A DNA stretch of 64,000 bases, from positions 1,736,001 to 1,800,000 of the forward strand of contig OY756141.1 of the NCBI GenBank assembly GCA_963576785.1, given 5' to 3'. Source of the stretch: Chlorophyllum brunneum. Taxonomy: Eukaryota; Basidiomycota; Agaricomycetes; Agaricales; Agaricaceae. The notes beneath the pieces were generated by a model. It was not told the origin of the DNA. It ran no database searches and saw only the letters and a program-made list of their open reading frames with translations. Positions 1-10,273 of the stretch are shown one piece after another (within the stretch, counting starts at the first letter, position 1; each line of letters starts with the position of its first letter). The translations under genes and the position numbers were made by a program.

Positions 1-355
1 GCACGCCCGGATCGTTGAAACCGCGACCGATGAGACGCTTGACGTTGAAGACACTAAAGGAAAAAGGATGGGATAGGAAGCGCAGGACATATGTTGAAAC
101 ATACGTGTTGGAAGGGTTCCTGGCGGCCTGGGTCTTCGCAGCCTCACCGATGAGACGCCCGCTTTGGGAAAAGGAAACATAAGAGGGCGTTGTACGGCTG
201 CCCTGCTCGTTGGTGATAATTTCCACACGATCATTCTGCCAGACACCAACACACCTACAGAACCAAAAGTCCACCGCCTCAGGCTGAAAATAAGGAAAAC
301 GAACATACGAGTAGGTCGTACCGAGATCAATACCAATAGCTGTTGAGGAAGACAT
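1..355 (-). CDS. HSP70 (cytosolic Ssa type), 5' end only, cut by window edge
   Basis: This is the N-terminal part of a cytosolic HSP70 chaperone, an ATP-dependent folding protein. The start codon is at 353-355. Exon 1 encodes a short start followed by GIDLGTTYS, the phosphate-1 loop of the actin-like ATPase fold. An intron follows, then an exon with [12 protein letters not shown] and TTPSYVSF, a second intron near 60-90, and an exon with [12 protein letters not shown] that continues past position 1. Both introns sit at the same codons as introns 1 and 2 of the intact HSP70 at 28921-31271, so the two are paralogues. Within the visible part the frame is open after removing the introns, but I cannot tell whether the rest of the gene is intact. 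A decayed copy lies about 1.1 kb upstream on the same strand. I saw no clear heat-shock element in the 300 bases before the start. Confidence 0.85.
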   Translation of the reverse strand, partial: MSSSTAIGIDLGTTYSYVRFPYFQPEAVDFWFCRCVGVWQNDRVEIITNEQGSRTTPSYVSFSQSGRLIGEAAKTQAARNPSNTYVSTYVLRFLSHPFSFSVFNVKRLIGRGFNDPGV

Positions 356-1489
356 CACAGCTGACGAAAGGCTAGTTGAGGACAGTGACCATGGATGAGA
401 TCAGGTATCTTAACCGATGGAAGAGCTAACGACCCCGATGCCAATGGATTTACCCTAAAGCCATCACTCCAAATGTGGAACACCCCCTAATGCAGAGCGC
501 TGAACCTTGAAGCAAGATAAGAGTTACAGGCGCCCACGGACCAGGGGTCACCAAGTCTGCCAGCGAGTCAACGTGTGTCTTCTAGGAACCTTCACGATCG
601 GTACGAATTAAGATCTTCGCGCAGGTTGGCTACAATGACAGTATCTCTCAAGTCCCAGAGATACACCAGAGAAAGCATGTTGTAGCAACGCCACTAAGAG
701 TTTGCTGGGGTAGAGCATGCCGATGAAACAGGGCCAGCTCCAGGACGACAAGTGGTTGTCAGAGGCTGTTGGAAAGGAGACATAAAGTGAACTTTTGGTG
801 GCCCCCCGCTTGTGCTTGGAAGTTGAACATTGAACATTGAAGGTTAGAGCTACTAGATGCCAACGGCAGAGGTCTAGTTGAAAGGCAGAGGCTCTAGCCG
901 CCATGGTGGACGGTCACAGTCATTCCAGCCATTTGAGGGGACTTCAAACCCTCGTCTAACCCAGATTTTCGTATGCTACTTTCCAAGTTCCCAAGAACTT
1001 CGGGTTGCACGGCGTTGCCTTGAAAATAATTCACTTGACTGAAACATTTCGCTGTCACGTAATTCTGGGTCGGGAGAACTGTGTAATCTGCCCTTACGCA
1101 GGTTCCTGTACCGGATATACACCAGTGTGAAAGAACATATACCGTGTACTGTAACTACTTACAAACTCGGTAAGATGCAGTAGGACTTCATCCCACAAGT
1201 TACAAAATGTTTAGGGGGTCATATACATAGCCGGAAGTGGTTTCAAGCTTCTTCCGTATATCCTCGTGTTCTTTTTGGAGGCGTTCCGAGAGTCATTGAG
1301 CTACAATACGGCTCTGTTAACGAAAGATGCGAACCTCCTCTTCTCAGCGTGGTAAGCTTTTTGCCGCTAGTGGACCGGAGGAAAATGTACGTCGAGCTCA
1401 TTTCTCGCTCGGTCGCGGGCAGAAGCGGGTCGGTGGGGCTGGAGGAAATGATGATCAAGAATGGTTATGATATAAAAAATGAATGAATA
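356..1489. other. stretch without a supported gene
   Basis: This is the sequence between the partial HSP70 and the HSP70 pseudogene. It holds only short open frames. One frame on the minus strand near 608-904 shows a short YVSF-like string that could be a further HSP70 scrap, but the match is too short to support. I see no other gene, RNA or repeat. Confidence 0.4.
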
Positions 1490-3235
1490 TACTTGGCAAT
1501 ATTCTCAAGTTCTCTCTACTTCGTATCATACTCCTCTTCGGAGGCCTCCTTTGAGTTATTGAGCCAGGTGGTGGCTTCGTTAACAGCGGACTCAAGCTCG
1601 CCTGTCCCAGCAGAATCGAACGTACCAGAGGTGCTTCTCATTGGTAGCCAGGTTGTTGATGTTGTAAGCGTACGATTCGAGGGTAGTCTTAGACTGAATA
1701 CGGGCAGTGGCAGGCTTGTCCCCAGCTACGAGATGCAGAGTTAGAATCTAATTGAGATGGCCGGCGACATCCTCGGCTTCGCTATAAGCATATTGATTTC
1801 GTCCTTGGAGAGACGACCTTTGTTACTGGTGATTGTAATGCAGTGTGATTTACAGGTAATTGATGTGTACGGATGCCGTTGGCATCGACGTCGGGGTCCA
1901 CCTCCATATCATGGGGAGCAGTGGAGATGTCAGCAACTTTGAATTCACACAGAAGGTGGTTGTCTTTAGTGCGAAAACGATCATCCCCATGCACACTAAT
2001 AACAAAACCAAGCTGGTTGTCAGAATCTGTCTTGATGAAACCTTCGGAGTTTTTATTGGGGATGGTAGTGTTGCGCTTGATGAGGGGAGCGTGATGCCAC
2101 CATCAACTTCGACACTGAAGATTTGGGTCATATAAATGTTTATAAAGCTGAAAGGTGACCTACCCAAGGAAAAATGGGACGACATCGAGCAAGAGGGGAC
2201 GGTGTGTCTTGACAGATTTAGGAGTATATAGTAAGGCCACAAGGTGCAGCCCCGTTAGGATTTACAGAGCCTTCGCACGGGTTGTGAGCACACTAAGCGC
2301 ATACTCTCTTTCGCCACCTAGACTTTTATTGAACTCGACTCACTCCACGAGCGTACCGGCTCCTACACCCCTATAACTCGCTCTTGTTTCGAAGAACTAT
2401 GCAAGGATGAAGCCTATCGAGAAGGTCCTTCGCGACTTGATTCGGGACAAATCAAAAGTACACGAAATGGTGTTAGTTGGTAGCTCTACCCCTATTCCTT
2501 GCATTGTCGAACTTGTCTCGGACTGTTTCGACGGCAAGAAACCGAGCATAGACGACTAACATAAGGATTACCAGAGAGGCCTAGGATCAACCTATCAGTA
2601 ACGGCAAGCCACGAAAAATATACCTTTCTTGTGCTTGCGCCTGAATTCCTGGATGAAGTGGTTCACGGGACGATTATCAAAAATTTCACCACCAAGCTGG
2701 TTATTACCAGGGGGCTTTGACCTCGAAAGCATCGTCTTCAATAAAGCAAGGAGAGAGGCATCGAAATAGCCCCCACCAAGTAGACAGGAACGGTCACAAC
2801 GGCGTCGGTGGCAGTCGTGGCAAGATAGGGCTGGGGGATTTCCTCCATCTTACTCGATGTCATCTCCTCGGGTGACTGTAGAAAGTGATAACGGCTTCTC
2901 ATTCAGCGCTCCCGCTTGGCGAGGTTGAATCCATTCACGAATTCCTTCTTTTCACCTAGGTATTTAACACGGATCGGACTGAGTAAGAGCTGGGCCCACG
3001 TATTGTAAGGGTTCCTTGCAGCATCGTGGGCGCTCATGGTTAGAGGAGGAGATATAAGACGGTGTAGTACGATTGCCCTGATCCGAGTCGTTGACAATAA
3101 TTTCAATGTCTCCGAGCTCCCAACACACCTGTAAATGAATCTCAGTCATCAACATGTAGAATGATAAAGCAAAAAGGAGGTCATACGAGAAAGTTGTACC
3201 GAAATTGGGACCGATGGCTGGGGGGGAAAGCATAA
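1490..3235 (-). pseudogene. HSP70 pseudogene with an internal inverted segment
   Basis: This is a decayed copy of the HSP70 gene family. Read on the minus strand, 3235 to about 2565 matches the start of the gene (degenerate first exon, intron 1, VCWELGDIEI, then the ATPase domain) with pieces missing. The stretch 2265-1490 matches the substrate-binding domain and the start of the C-terminal helical region. Between them, about 2269-2562 matches HSP70 on the plus strand instead: it reads [20 protein letters not shown] and LVSDCFDGK where the intact gene has the same segment on the minus strand. Intron remnants survive, for example near 2565-2610 and 3137-3200, so the copy arose at DNA level and not by retrotransposition. 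Stops and frameshifts occur throughout. Part of the nucleotide-binding core, including the [10 protein letters not shown] block, is deleted. It is very unlikely to encode a working chaperone. Confidence 0.8.
2269..2562 (+). repeat. inverted HSP70 segment inside the pseudogene
   Basis: On the plus strand this segment carries the HSP70 ATPase-domain part that in the intact paralogue lies at about 29960-30282 on the minus strand. It runs from a degenerate version of the exon start ([15 protein letters not shown] in the intact gene) through FEELCQD and EKVLRD to the LVSDFFNGK region. Its ends fall close to where the flanking minus-strand homology stops and resumes, as expected for a simple inversion and not for insertion of a second copy. 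Breakpoints are judged by eye to within about 20 bases. Confidence 0.7.
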
Positions 3236-3723
3236 CGGAGTCGTATCCGCATCATGATTGAGAAGAGCGTTCCGTCGGCAGAACACCATGACGCTGAGTT
3301 GTGGGCTTGGGTCGTGTCAATGGTTTGGCTTCCTTCCGGTAAACTGCGTGCACCTGCCTTACTCCGTGCTGGGGAATGAAATAATAATCAGCGCAGGCTG
3401 GCTTGAGACGGACCTCCGGTGACTCCCAAACACCCGGGCCGGATCATTGTCCAAGCATGCCACAGCAACTAGCACCTGTTCAGCACCAATCTACAAGGGT
3501 GGTACAATGCCCGAGGACGTCCCCACAGGCTTCACGATTTCCGGCTTACAAGGTTCGCCATATTTTTCAATGATCGAGACACTGGTCCAGTTTTACTGAG
3601 GCTGTAACTGTAGGTTCGTCCTCAGCTGGATTTTTCACCAATGCCCACGATTTCGTGATCAGTCATGCAATAATGGTCGATATGAATCATGGTAATTCTT
3701 GTAAGTGACTTGGTCGATACACC
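3236..3723. other. stretch without a supported gene
   Basis: This lies between the HSP70 pseudogene and the NACHT gene. It contains only short open frames on either strand and nothing I recognise. It could contain the promoter and any unrecognised 5' exon of the NACHT gene. Confidence 0.4.
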
Positions 3724-5475
3724 ATGCGGATGTCAGCCTTATACTTGATATATCAAGCCATGAAACTGCTCGCCAAACACACACTTCACGGCGTTGAACA
3801 TGATTCGTATGCCCGCGACCCTCCTCTAACCTGCCTTCCTGGTACACGACTTGACATCAGGGACAGAATCAAGTCATGGATGTATAATACAGCCCGTGAA
3901 GCGAGGCTCGCATGGCTGCAAGGGATTGCTGGCGTTGGCAAGTCTGCTATCATGCAGACATTGGCAGAATCCGAAGCCGACTCTGAGCGCTCCATACTCG
4001 GAGCTACATTATTTTTCTCGAGGGTCCACCAACGCGACGACCCGCAGCTTGTTATCCTCACCATCGCATACCAGCTTGCTGTCAAGTGTCAGCCCTACCG
4101 ACAGTATGTCGTACGGCTCCTCTCTACCGATCCAAAGCTCGTAGAGAAGACCCTCCTTGAACAATTTAGGCAGTTCATTCTGAAACCCTTCGGCGAAGAA
4201 AGGGTCTTAAAGGGAAACCATAAGACCGTCCTGGTCCTTATCGATGGATTGGACGAATGCAAGGACGAACGGGCGCAGCACGAAATAATTACTCTAGTCG
4301 GTGGCTTTGCTCAAAAATACCCTCAGGCACCTCTCGTCTGGGTTATCGCGAGTCGACCAGAGCAACACATACGAGCAGCCCTCCTCTCCCGGATCGTCCG
4401 GGATAGCTATATGGAGATTGAAGTGCCCGTCAACTCCGACAAGAGCTGGTTGGATATTGAACAGTACTTACGAGAGGAATTTGACCAGCTCAAGAAGAGC
4501 TACCCCATCATGTTTTCGTCGGTGGGGTGCCAGTGGCCGACTGAAGCGCAACTGACCCAGTTAATGTGGGCCACGTCTGGCATATTTGTTTTCGCGTCCA
4601 CAGCTATCGCTTTTATTCGGGACCCGGCTTTCGGAGACCCCATTTCTCAACTCAATAGAGTTCTTGATGTCGTCAGTTCCAGGACGCCTTTCGAGCGCAG
4701 AGACGATTCGTTTGCTAATCTCGATGCGCTTTACTCGGAAATCATGTCTTCAGTCCCCCAGGACTTACTGTCTACTGTTAGGGACATGTTGAGCATAGAG
4801 CTCTATCCAGAGCCGTTTTTGCCTCCCTTCTCTTTCAGTGATGTCTGCAATTTTCTCGGAGTCACACAGGAAGTTGCACAGAGAGCGACCTCTACCCTAT
4901 CTGCCGTTCTTGTAGTGCCAGAACCGGGAGACACACAGGAGAGGTTGCATGGACTACACAAGTCATTTATCGATTTTTTATCCGAACCATCTCGCTCTGG
5001 ACCATTCTGCGTGACCAAACTGGAGGCCAAGGCTGCCTGCACTCGTTGTAGTATACGAATCTTAAAAGAGGCACACGATACCGGTAAGCACTTGTATCGA
5101 ATCTGCTAGGTGATCACCATGGCTGACTGCTTTTCGGTAGTGAACAACTCCGTTAAGATATCTCTGGTCAAGCCTTCTTGGCCAGTTCCAGGACAGGGGC
5201 ATATATTCCATGCACGCCTTTTCATACAATCTCTCGTTTTACTATTACATCACATCAAAGCCAGCAACACTATTTGGAGCTTGTTTGACAATGCCAGTAG
5301 CTTTTTCGAAGACCTCGACCTTGAGGCAGTGTTTGGTCCAGCGATCCTGGATACTTCCCTCGCGGTGGATGTAATCCGTAGGGAGCTACCACTACTACTG
5401 TTCGATATCATACAGCGGACGGTCAGTTCCCTTGAGTCTGTAGCAGCAGGGTGCTTACTAGCAAAATTTGCGTAG
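3724..5475 (+). CDS. NACHT-domain STAND NTPase (fungal NLR-like), apparently short
   Basis: A signal-transducing P-loop NTPase of the kind Agaricomycetes carry in many copies. Such proteins are thought to act in non-self recognition or programmed cell death. The first 453 codons hold a lead-in (CLPGTRLDIRDRIKSWM), a Walker A motif GIAGVGKS at about residue 73, a Walker B with the NACHT signature VLVLIDGLDEC at about residue 172, and a sensor-like string (VWVIASRPE). Typical helical regions follow (SGIFVFASTAIAFI, then LHKSFIDFLSEP). The main frame ends in TAG at 5107-5109. A GT-AG intron at 5084-5140 would bypass this stop and add about 110 residues, to a stop at 5473-5475. No WD40, ankyrin or TPR repeats follow, and no effector domain precedes the NACHT. 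It may therefore be a truncated or decaying member, or have unrecognised extra exons. The NTPase call is firm; the gene ends are not. Confidence 0.75.
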
Positions 5476-6083
5476 CCCACCTTATCCCATCTGGAGGGCA
5501 GGTCCCATCAGATTCTTCCAATCAGCGCTCTGAATTTGTGTCACATCGACGCCAACAGAATGCGCCTTGCCGTTAGCCAGGAACGAATCAATCCATTGGA
5601 AGTAGTAAGCAAGTTCTTTGTTTCCTCAGCCTCAGATCACTCACGGTCGTTGCACCAGTTTACGAATCCAGCGATGCCAGACTTGAGTGGTAAATTCCAG
5701 ATGGATCCTCGTAAGGTCCGTTGGGATATATACATGAACAAACTAATTGGAGGTATTATGGCCGCAGCACCTGAACTTCCAGTAATTTTGCATGGACGTG
5801 GCGATAGAAGGTATATATTGGTGCAGTTTCAGTATCAATTTCGCCTACGGGTGCTGTATGGACCATATAGGCAGTCCTAGAGTCGAGGTTCATTGCAGTC
5901 GGTTTTTGATTAATTAGTGTTGGTAACAACATAGGTTACTTGTGTACAACAACGCAGAGTCTTCCGAGCATTTTAACTTACCCCAAACCAGGCATGAACC
6001 CCTTTGCGTTAGGATTGAGGTCAACTCGAGGTCTATTGCCACTAAATGAGAGGGGTACGACATTAAACAAATGTAGGATAGAT
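5476..6083. other. stretch without a supported gene
   Basis: The sequence between the NACHT gene and the LETM1 stop codon contains a plus-strand open frame at 5536-5880 that I do not recognise. It could be a decayed tail of the NACHT gene, or chance. Nothing else is evident. Confidence 0.35.
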
Positions 6084-8014
6084 CTATTGGTCCTGAACGA
6101 TGTCCTCCTTGCGCGGCTTGGAATTCTTAATCTCATTCCCTTGACCGATGATACTCTGGGCCTCATCATCGACCAGAATACCCAAACCCTCCTCCTTGAC
6201 CAAGCCAACCACATGCTCCAACTCGACAAATCCATCCTTATCAACATCCAACTTTTGAATAACAGCCTGGACGACCTCCTCGTCCGGTTTATGCTTGATC
6301 ACATCCAACGCCTTTTCCAAGTCTGCGATGGAAATCCTCCCCTGTGCATCAGCAGAAATCATTTGAAGTGAACTACCAACACGAGAATCGTATTCTTGTA
6401 GTTGAGTGTCAATCTTTGTGAGCATGGAGCGGATACGTTTTGTTAGTGCGCCTGAAGGTGATTTGGGGTCTTCCTCGGCTTGGAGGTTTTCTTCCATAAG
6501 TGCATGAAGTTCATCACGTTCTTTAAGGACGGAAGATTTGGAAGAGAGAACCGAGAGTGCTTCAGCGAGTTCTTTGAGCTGCTCTGTCGTCATGCGGGCA
6601 TCATCGGTTTCTGGGGTTTCGGGCATGAGCTACGGATAAGGGGTATGCTATGAGTAACAAAGATGGTATGGTGGCCATTGAATGACATACCTCGGAATCG
6701 GGTAACAGTGACTGAGCGGTATGAGTCTCTAACTCTGCAGCTTCACGAGCAGCGCGTCTAGCATCTTCCTCCTTCTGTTCCTGTTCCTCCTCGTCCTCAA
6801 TCAGCTCTTGCTGCTGTTGCAGGACCTCCAATTTTTGCTTGTAACTCGCGTTGTCCAGATCCACCTCCAACTCGGCTTCATTAAGCAAGTTGTCTGGAAG
6901 ACCACACAAAACCATTTCGAGACTCTTGATAATTGCAGTCTTGCCATCCTCGTATTCGCCAGGCTTCCGATCAAACTGGAATGCACGTCCGAGAACGAGG
7001 AGAACACCAGAGACACGGTTGTGCAAGTGCAGTTGAATCCAGGTGGCAAGCTCTTCGCGGAGACGAGCAGGAGAAGCACCACTGGTACGGATACCACGGC
7101 TTTGGCATGCGGCTTGGAGTTCGGAGACGGAGAGTTCATCGACGCCTTCCGAGTCGATGAGTTGGTCGTCGCGGCGGAGATTGACGAGACGCGAGCGGAT
7201 AGCGCCGCGGAGGAAGTTGTCTGTACCAAAGGCGTTGAGACCCATGTATCGAGACATGGAAACGAGTTGAGGGCGGGAGAGGTTGTCGAGTGTGAGGTCA
7301 TCGTCAAAGAGCTTGGCGACGTTGACTACGTCTTGGGCTGAAGGTGCTTCACCCGTTGACCTAACCTAGTACGAGGGTGAGCACATGACGTATTTAATGA
7401 GATGCGAGGAGTACCTTGCGGAAAAATTCCTTGAAGGCGTCACTGCCTACGATATGAGCATTGGCGCGCAAGCCGGACTCGCGCAAAGTTTCTTGCAAAA
7501 ATTTAGCCATATCCAGCCTCACTCGCAACAGCTTCCTCTGTTTCTCCTCTGCGGCAAACTTGTCCTCAAAGGTGGAGGGAAGCATGTTGGGGAACAGCTT
7601 GAGTGCTACAGGAAGCAGGAGTTCCATGAAGGGTACGATGATGAACACGGCGAATGGGACGAGGCGGAGGAGATCCTGGGTTGTCCGCCTGAGCTGGCGG
7701 CGTTCACGGCGGGTGAGGATTTCGCCATGGAGGATTTTCCATTGGAGCCTGGAGGAGATGCGGACTTCGGAGACGAGGAGCTTTGAGCCATGCCAGTAGT
7801 GCTGGGCCTCGTGTTTGACTTTTTTCCAAGCGCGTGTGCCGAGGGGGTCCTTTGGGATGGCGGGTGGGGACGCGGGGCCGGGGTTCTCGGGAGGGTGGGA
7901 GCTCTGGAACCTGCGATGGGGAAGGAGACGGGGGGCGGGGCGGACAAGGAGCGCGCTGAGACGGCCACAATGCCTGGCACGCAGAGCAGCGGACGAGGGC
8001 AGCCATACAGACAT
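6084..8014 (-). CDS. MDM38: LETM1/Mdm38 family mitochondrial inner-membrane protein
   Basis: This is an inner-membrane protein needed for mitochondrial K+/H+ exchange and ion balance; the yeast homologue Mdm38 also binds mitoribosomes. Exons on the minus strand are 8014-7415, 7365-6691 and 6629-6084, which join in frame into about 606 residues. The N terminus is rich in Arg, Ala and Leu (RLLPHRRFQSS), as in a mitochondrial presequence. A KVKHEAQHYWHGSKLL segment follows, then the single membrane helix (LLRLVPFAVFIIVPFMELLLP) characteristic of LETM1. The ribosome-binding-like LETM domain comes next (LSRPQLVSMSRYMGLNAFG), then a coiled coil rich in Glu and Gln. The last exon carries an EF-hand-like loop, DVDKDGFVE. 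Length and domain order match fungal homologues. The start at 8014 is the first ATG of the frame. Only 55 bases separate it from the divergent ALKBH1 start, so the two probably share a promoter. Confidence 0.93.
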
Positions 8015-8069
8015 CACTGCTGCAGCTCAGTCCCTTTGTTTGGCCCTGTTGTCCCTCCCATGTTCCTCA

Positions 8070-9453
8070 ATGACCCCCTTCAGAGCCGCAGAAAAAAGGT
8101 ACAAGTCCAGGTTTCCACCCCCCGATCTCTCCCCTGTCTTGGATCTCGCCGTCCTTGACCCCACACGCACGCCCGAGATCGCTCTGGGCATCTGGGCTGG
8201 ACGCGCCGATGCCGGTGATTACAGCCTCGCTCGGGGGGGTGTCGTCGCCGTGCCGGGCATACCTGGTGCGCTATCCAGTGTACCATCTCAGTCCAGTTAA
8301 TCCTTCGAGTCAGGCCTCGTCATCCTCCCCTCCTTTGTCTCTCACGACCAACAGCGACACCTTGTCCGGTGGGCCCTCGCTGACCATGCAAAGCATCCAA
8401 ATGACACCAACCTCGATATCCACTATCTCGTCCCGACTGAGGGTGTATGGCACGCTCATCTGCAATCTCTCTCGCGTCCCGATGCCCTCCAGCCGGTACT
8501 CCCAAAGGCAGCCCAAATGCCTTCTCTAACAGCTGTAGAAACCGAATCAAAGGGACCTCGACAGCTTGTAAACAACACACCCGCATCTGTCGACACGATA
8601 TCTGTGATAAATGCTGCTCCCAAACCGCTTGCATCCCCCTCTGTCACTGTCCGGCCCATGTTGCCCTCAGCCCTTCTGTACAAGCTACGCTGGGCTAATA
8701 TTGGGTGGTCGTACCACTGGGATAGCAAGCAGTACGATTTCACAAAAGGTAAGGGGTATATAGACCCAAATCTGCGCGATATTTGCAAGAGTGCGGTTGC
8801 CGCTGTGGACTGGGATAGTATCTTTTCCGGGACGGAGACCCAATGGCCCGATGGAAAGGCTGAGTGGATAGACTGGGAGAACACGTATGGTGAGATCAAT
8901 TTCTGGATGACACGAAGCCCGCCGCAGGTGTTCATGAAATCCAGAACCGGATGCTGGCATCGTCAACTTTTATCAGGAAAAGGATACTCTTATGGCTCAT
9001 GTGGACCAGTCGGAAGTCTGTCCTACCTCTCCCCTCGTTTCAATATCGTAGGCTACTCTTGAATCAACCCGTATCTCAGTGCTGATCGATCTCCAGGCTT
9101 GGAAATGCCGCCGTATTCCTGATAGGCGGGCAAACTAGGGATACAGAACCTGTGCCTATTCTGCTGCGCTCTGGTGATGTTGTTATCATGTCTGGTCCTA
9201 CTTGTCGCCGAGCTTACCACGGTATGTTTCGGTTCGCCTCCCTCCCAAGATTCAAACACTCATGCCTGAAGGCGTTCCACGGATACTGGAAGGAACGCTT
9301 CCTCCACACCTCCAACAGGAAGCTGTTCCGGACGATGAGAGGGATTCTTGGGTTGTGTATGAGGAATATATCCGCACGACGAGAATCAATATCAATGCTA
9401 GACAAGTATTTCCAAAGGGCTTCGACCCAGGTGTCGTTGTTAAAGGATATTAG
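8070..9453 (+). CDS. ALKBH1: AlkB homologue 1, Fe(II)/2-oxoglutarate dioxygenase
   Basis: A dioxygenase of the ALKBH1 group, which demethylates tRNA and, as reported, DNA, in nucleus and mitochondria. Exons are 8070-8265, 8314-8889, 8945-9047, 9097-9221 and 9272-9453; all phases close, giving 393 residues. The opening RAAEKRYKSRFPPPDLS is the usual N terminus of fungal members. The catalytic jelly roll shows LRWANIGWSYHWDSKQYDF, PDAGIVNFYQ, the metal ligands HVD in LMAHVDQSE, LVSISLGNAAVFLIGG, RSGDVVIMSG and the distal His in RRAYHGVPRI. The 2-oxoglutarate-binding Arg lies in NINARQV near the end. Translated without splicing, the catalytic region would be broken; the five-exon model restores every expected motif. 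It is head-to-head with LETM1 and is followed after 134 bases by eS21. Confidence 0.93.
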
Positions 9454-9587
9454 AATACTTCCTGTGTTTACTGCAGTGAGTAATGCCAAACAATGGTCCT
9501 GTACAGTTTATTGGCACGACTTCCCACGGGTATATTCACATCACCAATCTCCCACCCACACCAGAATCCAGTCCTCCCAACGTCAAA

Positions 9588-10029
9588 ATGGAAAACGATC
9601 AGGTGTGCACAAATACAACACGCCGGAATGCAGAGCGACTTACTTTGTCTTCCAGGGCATCCTCGTCGATCTCTATGTCCCCCGCAAATGCGCAGCCACC
9701 AGTGCGTACCACTCCCTCACAGTCACACCGCGATCGATATCCTCTCTGTCTGGACGGCTACCTGACGTCGATTTGCGTTAGACCGGCTCATTACCTCAAA
9801 GGACCACGCCTCCGTGCAAATCAGCATTGCTGATGTCGATGCCAGTGGCCGAGCGCTTTCCAGCTCGACAACATTCGCGCTTTGCGGTCAGGTGAGGTCC
9901 CAAGGCGAGAGCGACGACTCGCTGAACAGGCTTGGCACCAAAGCTGGACGTGGGTGGATTTAATATACCCGTGGATTATCTGCTGACGGCGGACCAGTTC
10001 TGCGCAATGTATGGTCATACCAAAAGTAA
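9588..10029 (+). CDS. RPS21: 40S ribosomal protein eS21
   Basis: This is a small-subunit ribosomal protein at the head/platform side of the 40S. Four exons (9588-9602, 9656-9701, 9782-9949 and 9998-10029) give 86 residues, the expected family length of about 83-87. The first exon is only 15 nt (MENDQ). Family motifs are all visible: LYVPRKCAATNRLI, SKDHASVQISIADVD, FALCGQVRSQGESDDSLNRL and the C-terminal LRNVWSYQK. Because the exons are short, no single open frame shows the gene, and it is easy to miss. It lies 134 bases downstream of ALKBH1 on the same strand. Confidence 0.93.
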
Positions 10030-10273
10030 CGGGTAGCTAGATAGTGCTTTGTAGTTTGAATGATCACGTGGCATGACATCGACTGGCACTTTGCGCAGTG
10101 ATCCCGCAGCGTCCAAGCTCGCGTCTTTCGCTGCCTTATAACTCCCTTTGTATGGTCTTCGTCGACCGCCACTCGCCCTCCCCAGACTGCAACCTGCTAT
10201 CAGTCTCCGTGAGCTCTCCTTCGCTGTCTCTCACACTCTACCCCCAACCTAACATCGTCGTAAGACCGACTCC

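Noticed and set aside
164..346. Plus-strand frame over the HSP70 5' end
   Set aside because: It is the antisense shadow of the HSP70 exons and intron 1.
608..904. Minus-strand frame with a YVSF-like string, possible extra HSP70 scrap
   Set aside because: The match is only a few residues and about 20 bases and does not extend to either side, so chance is likely.
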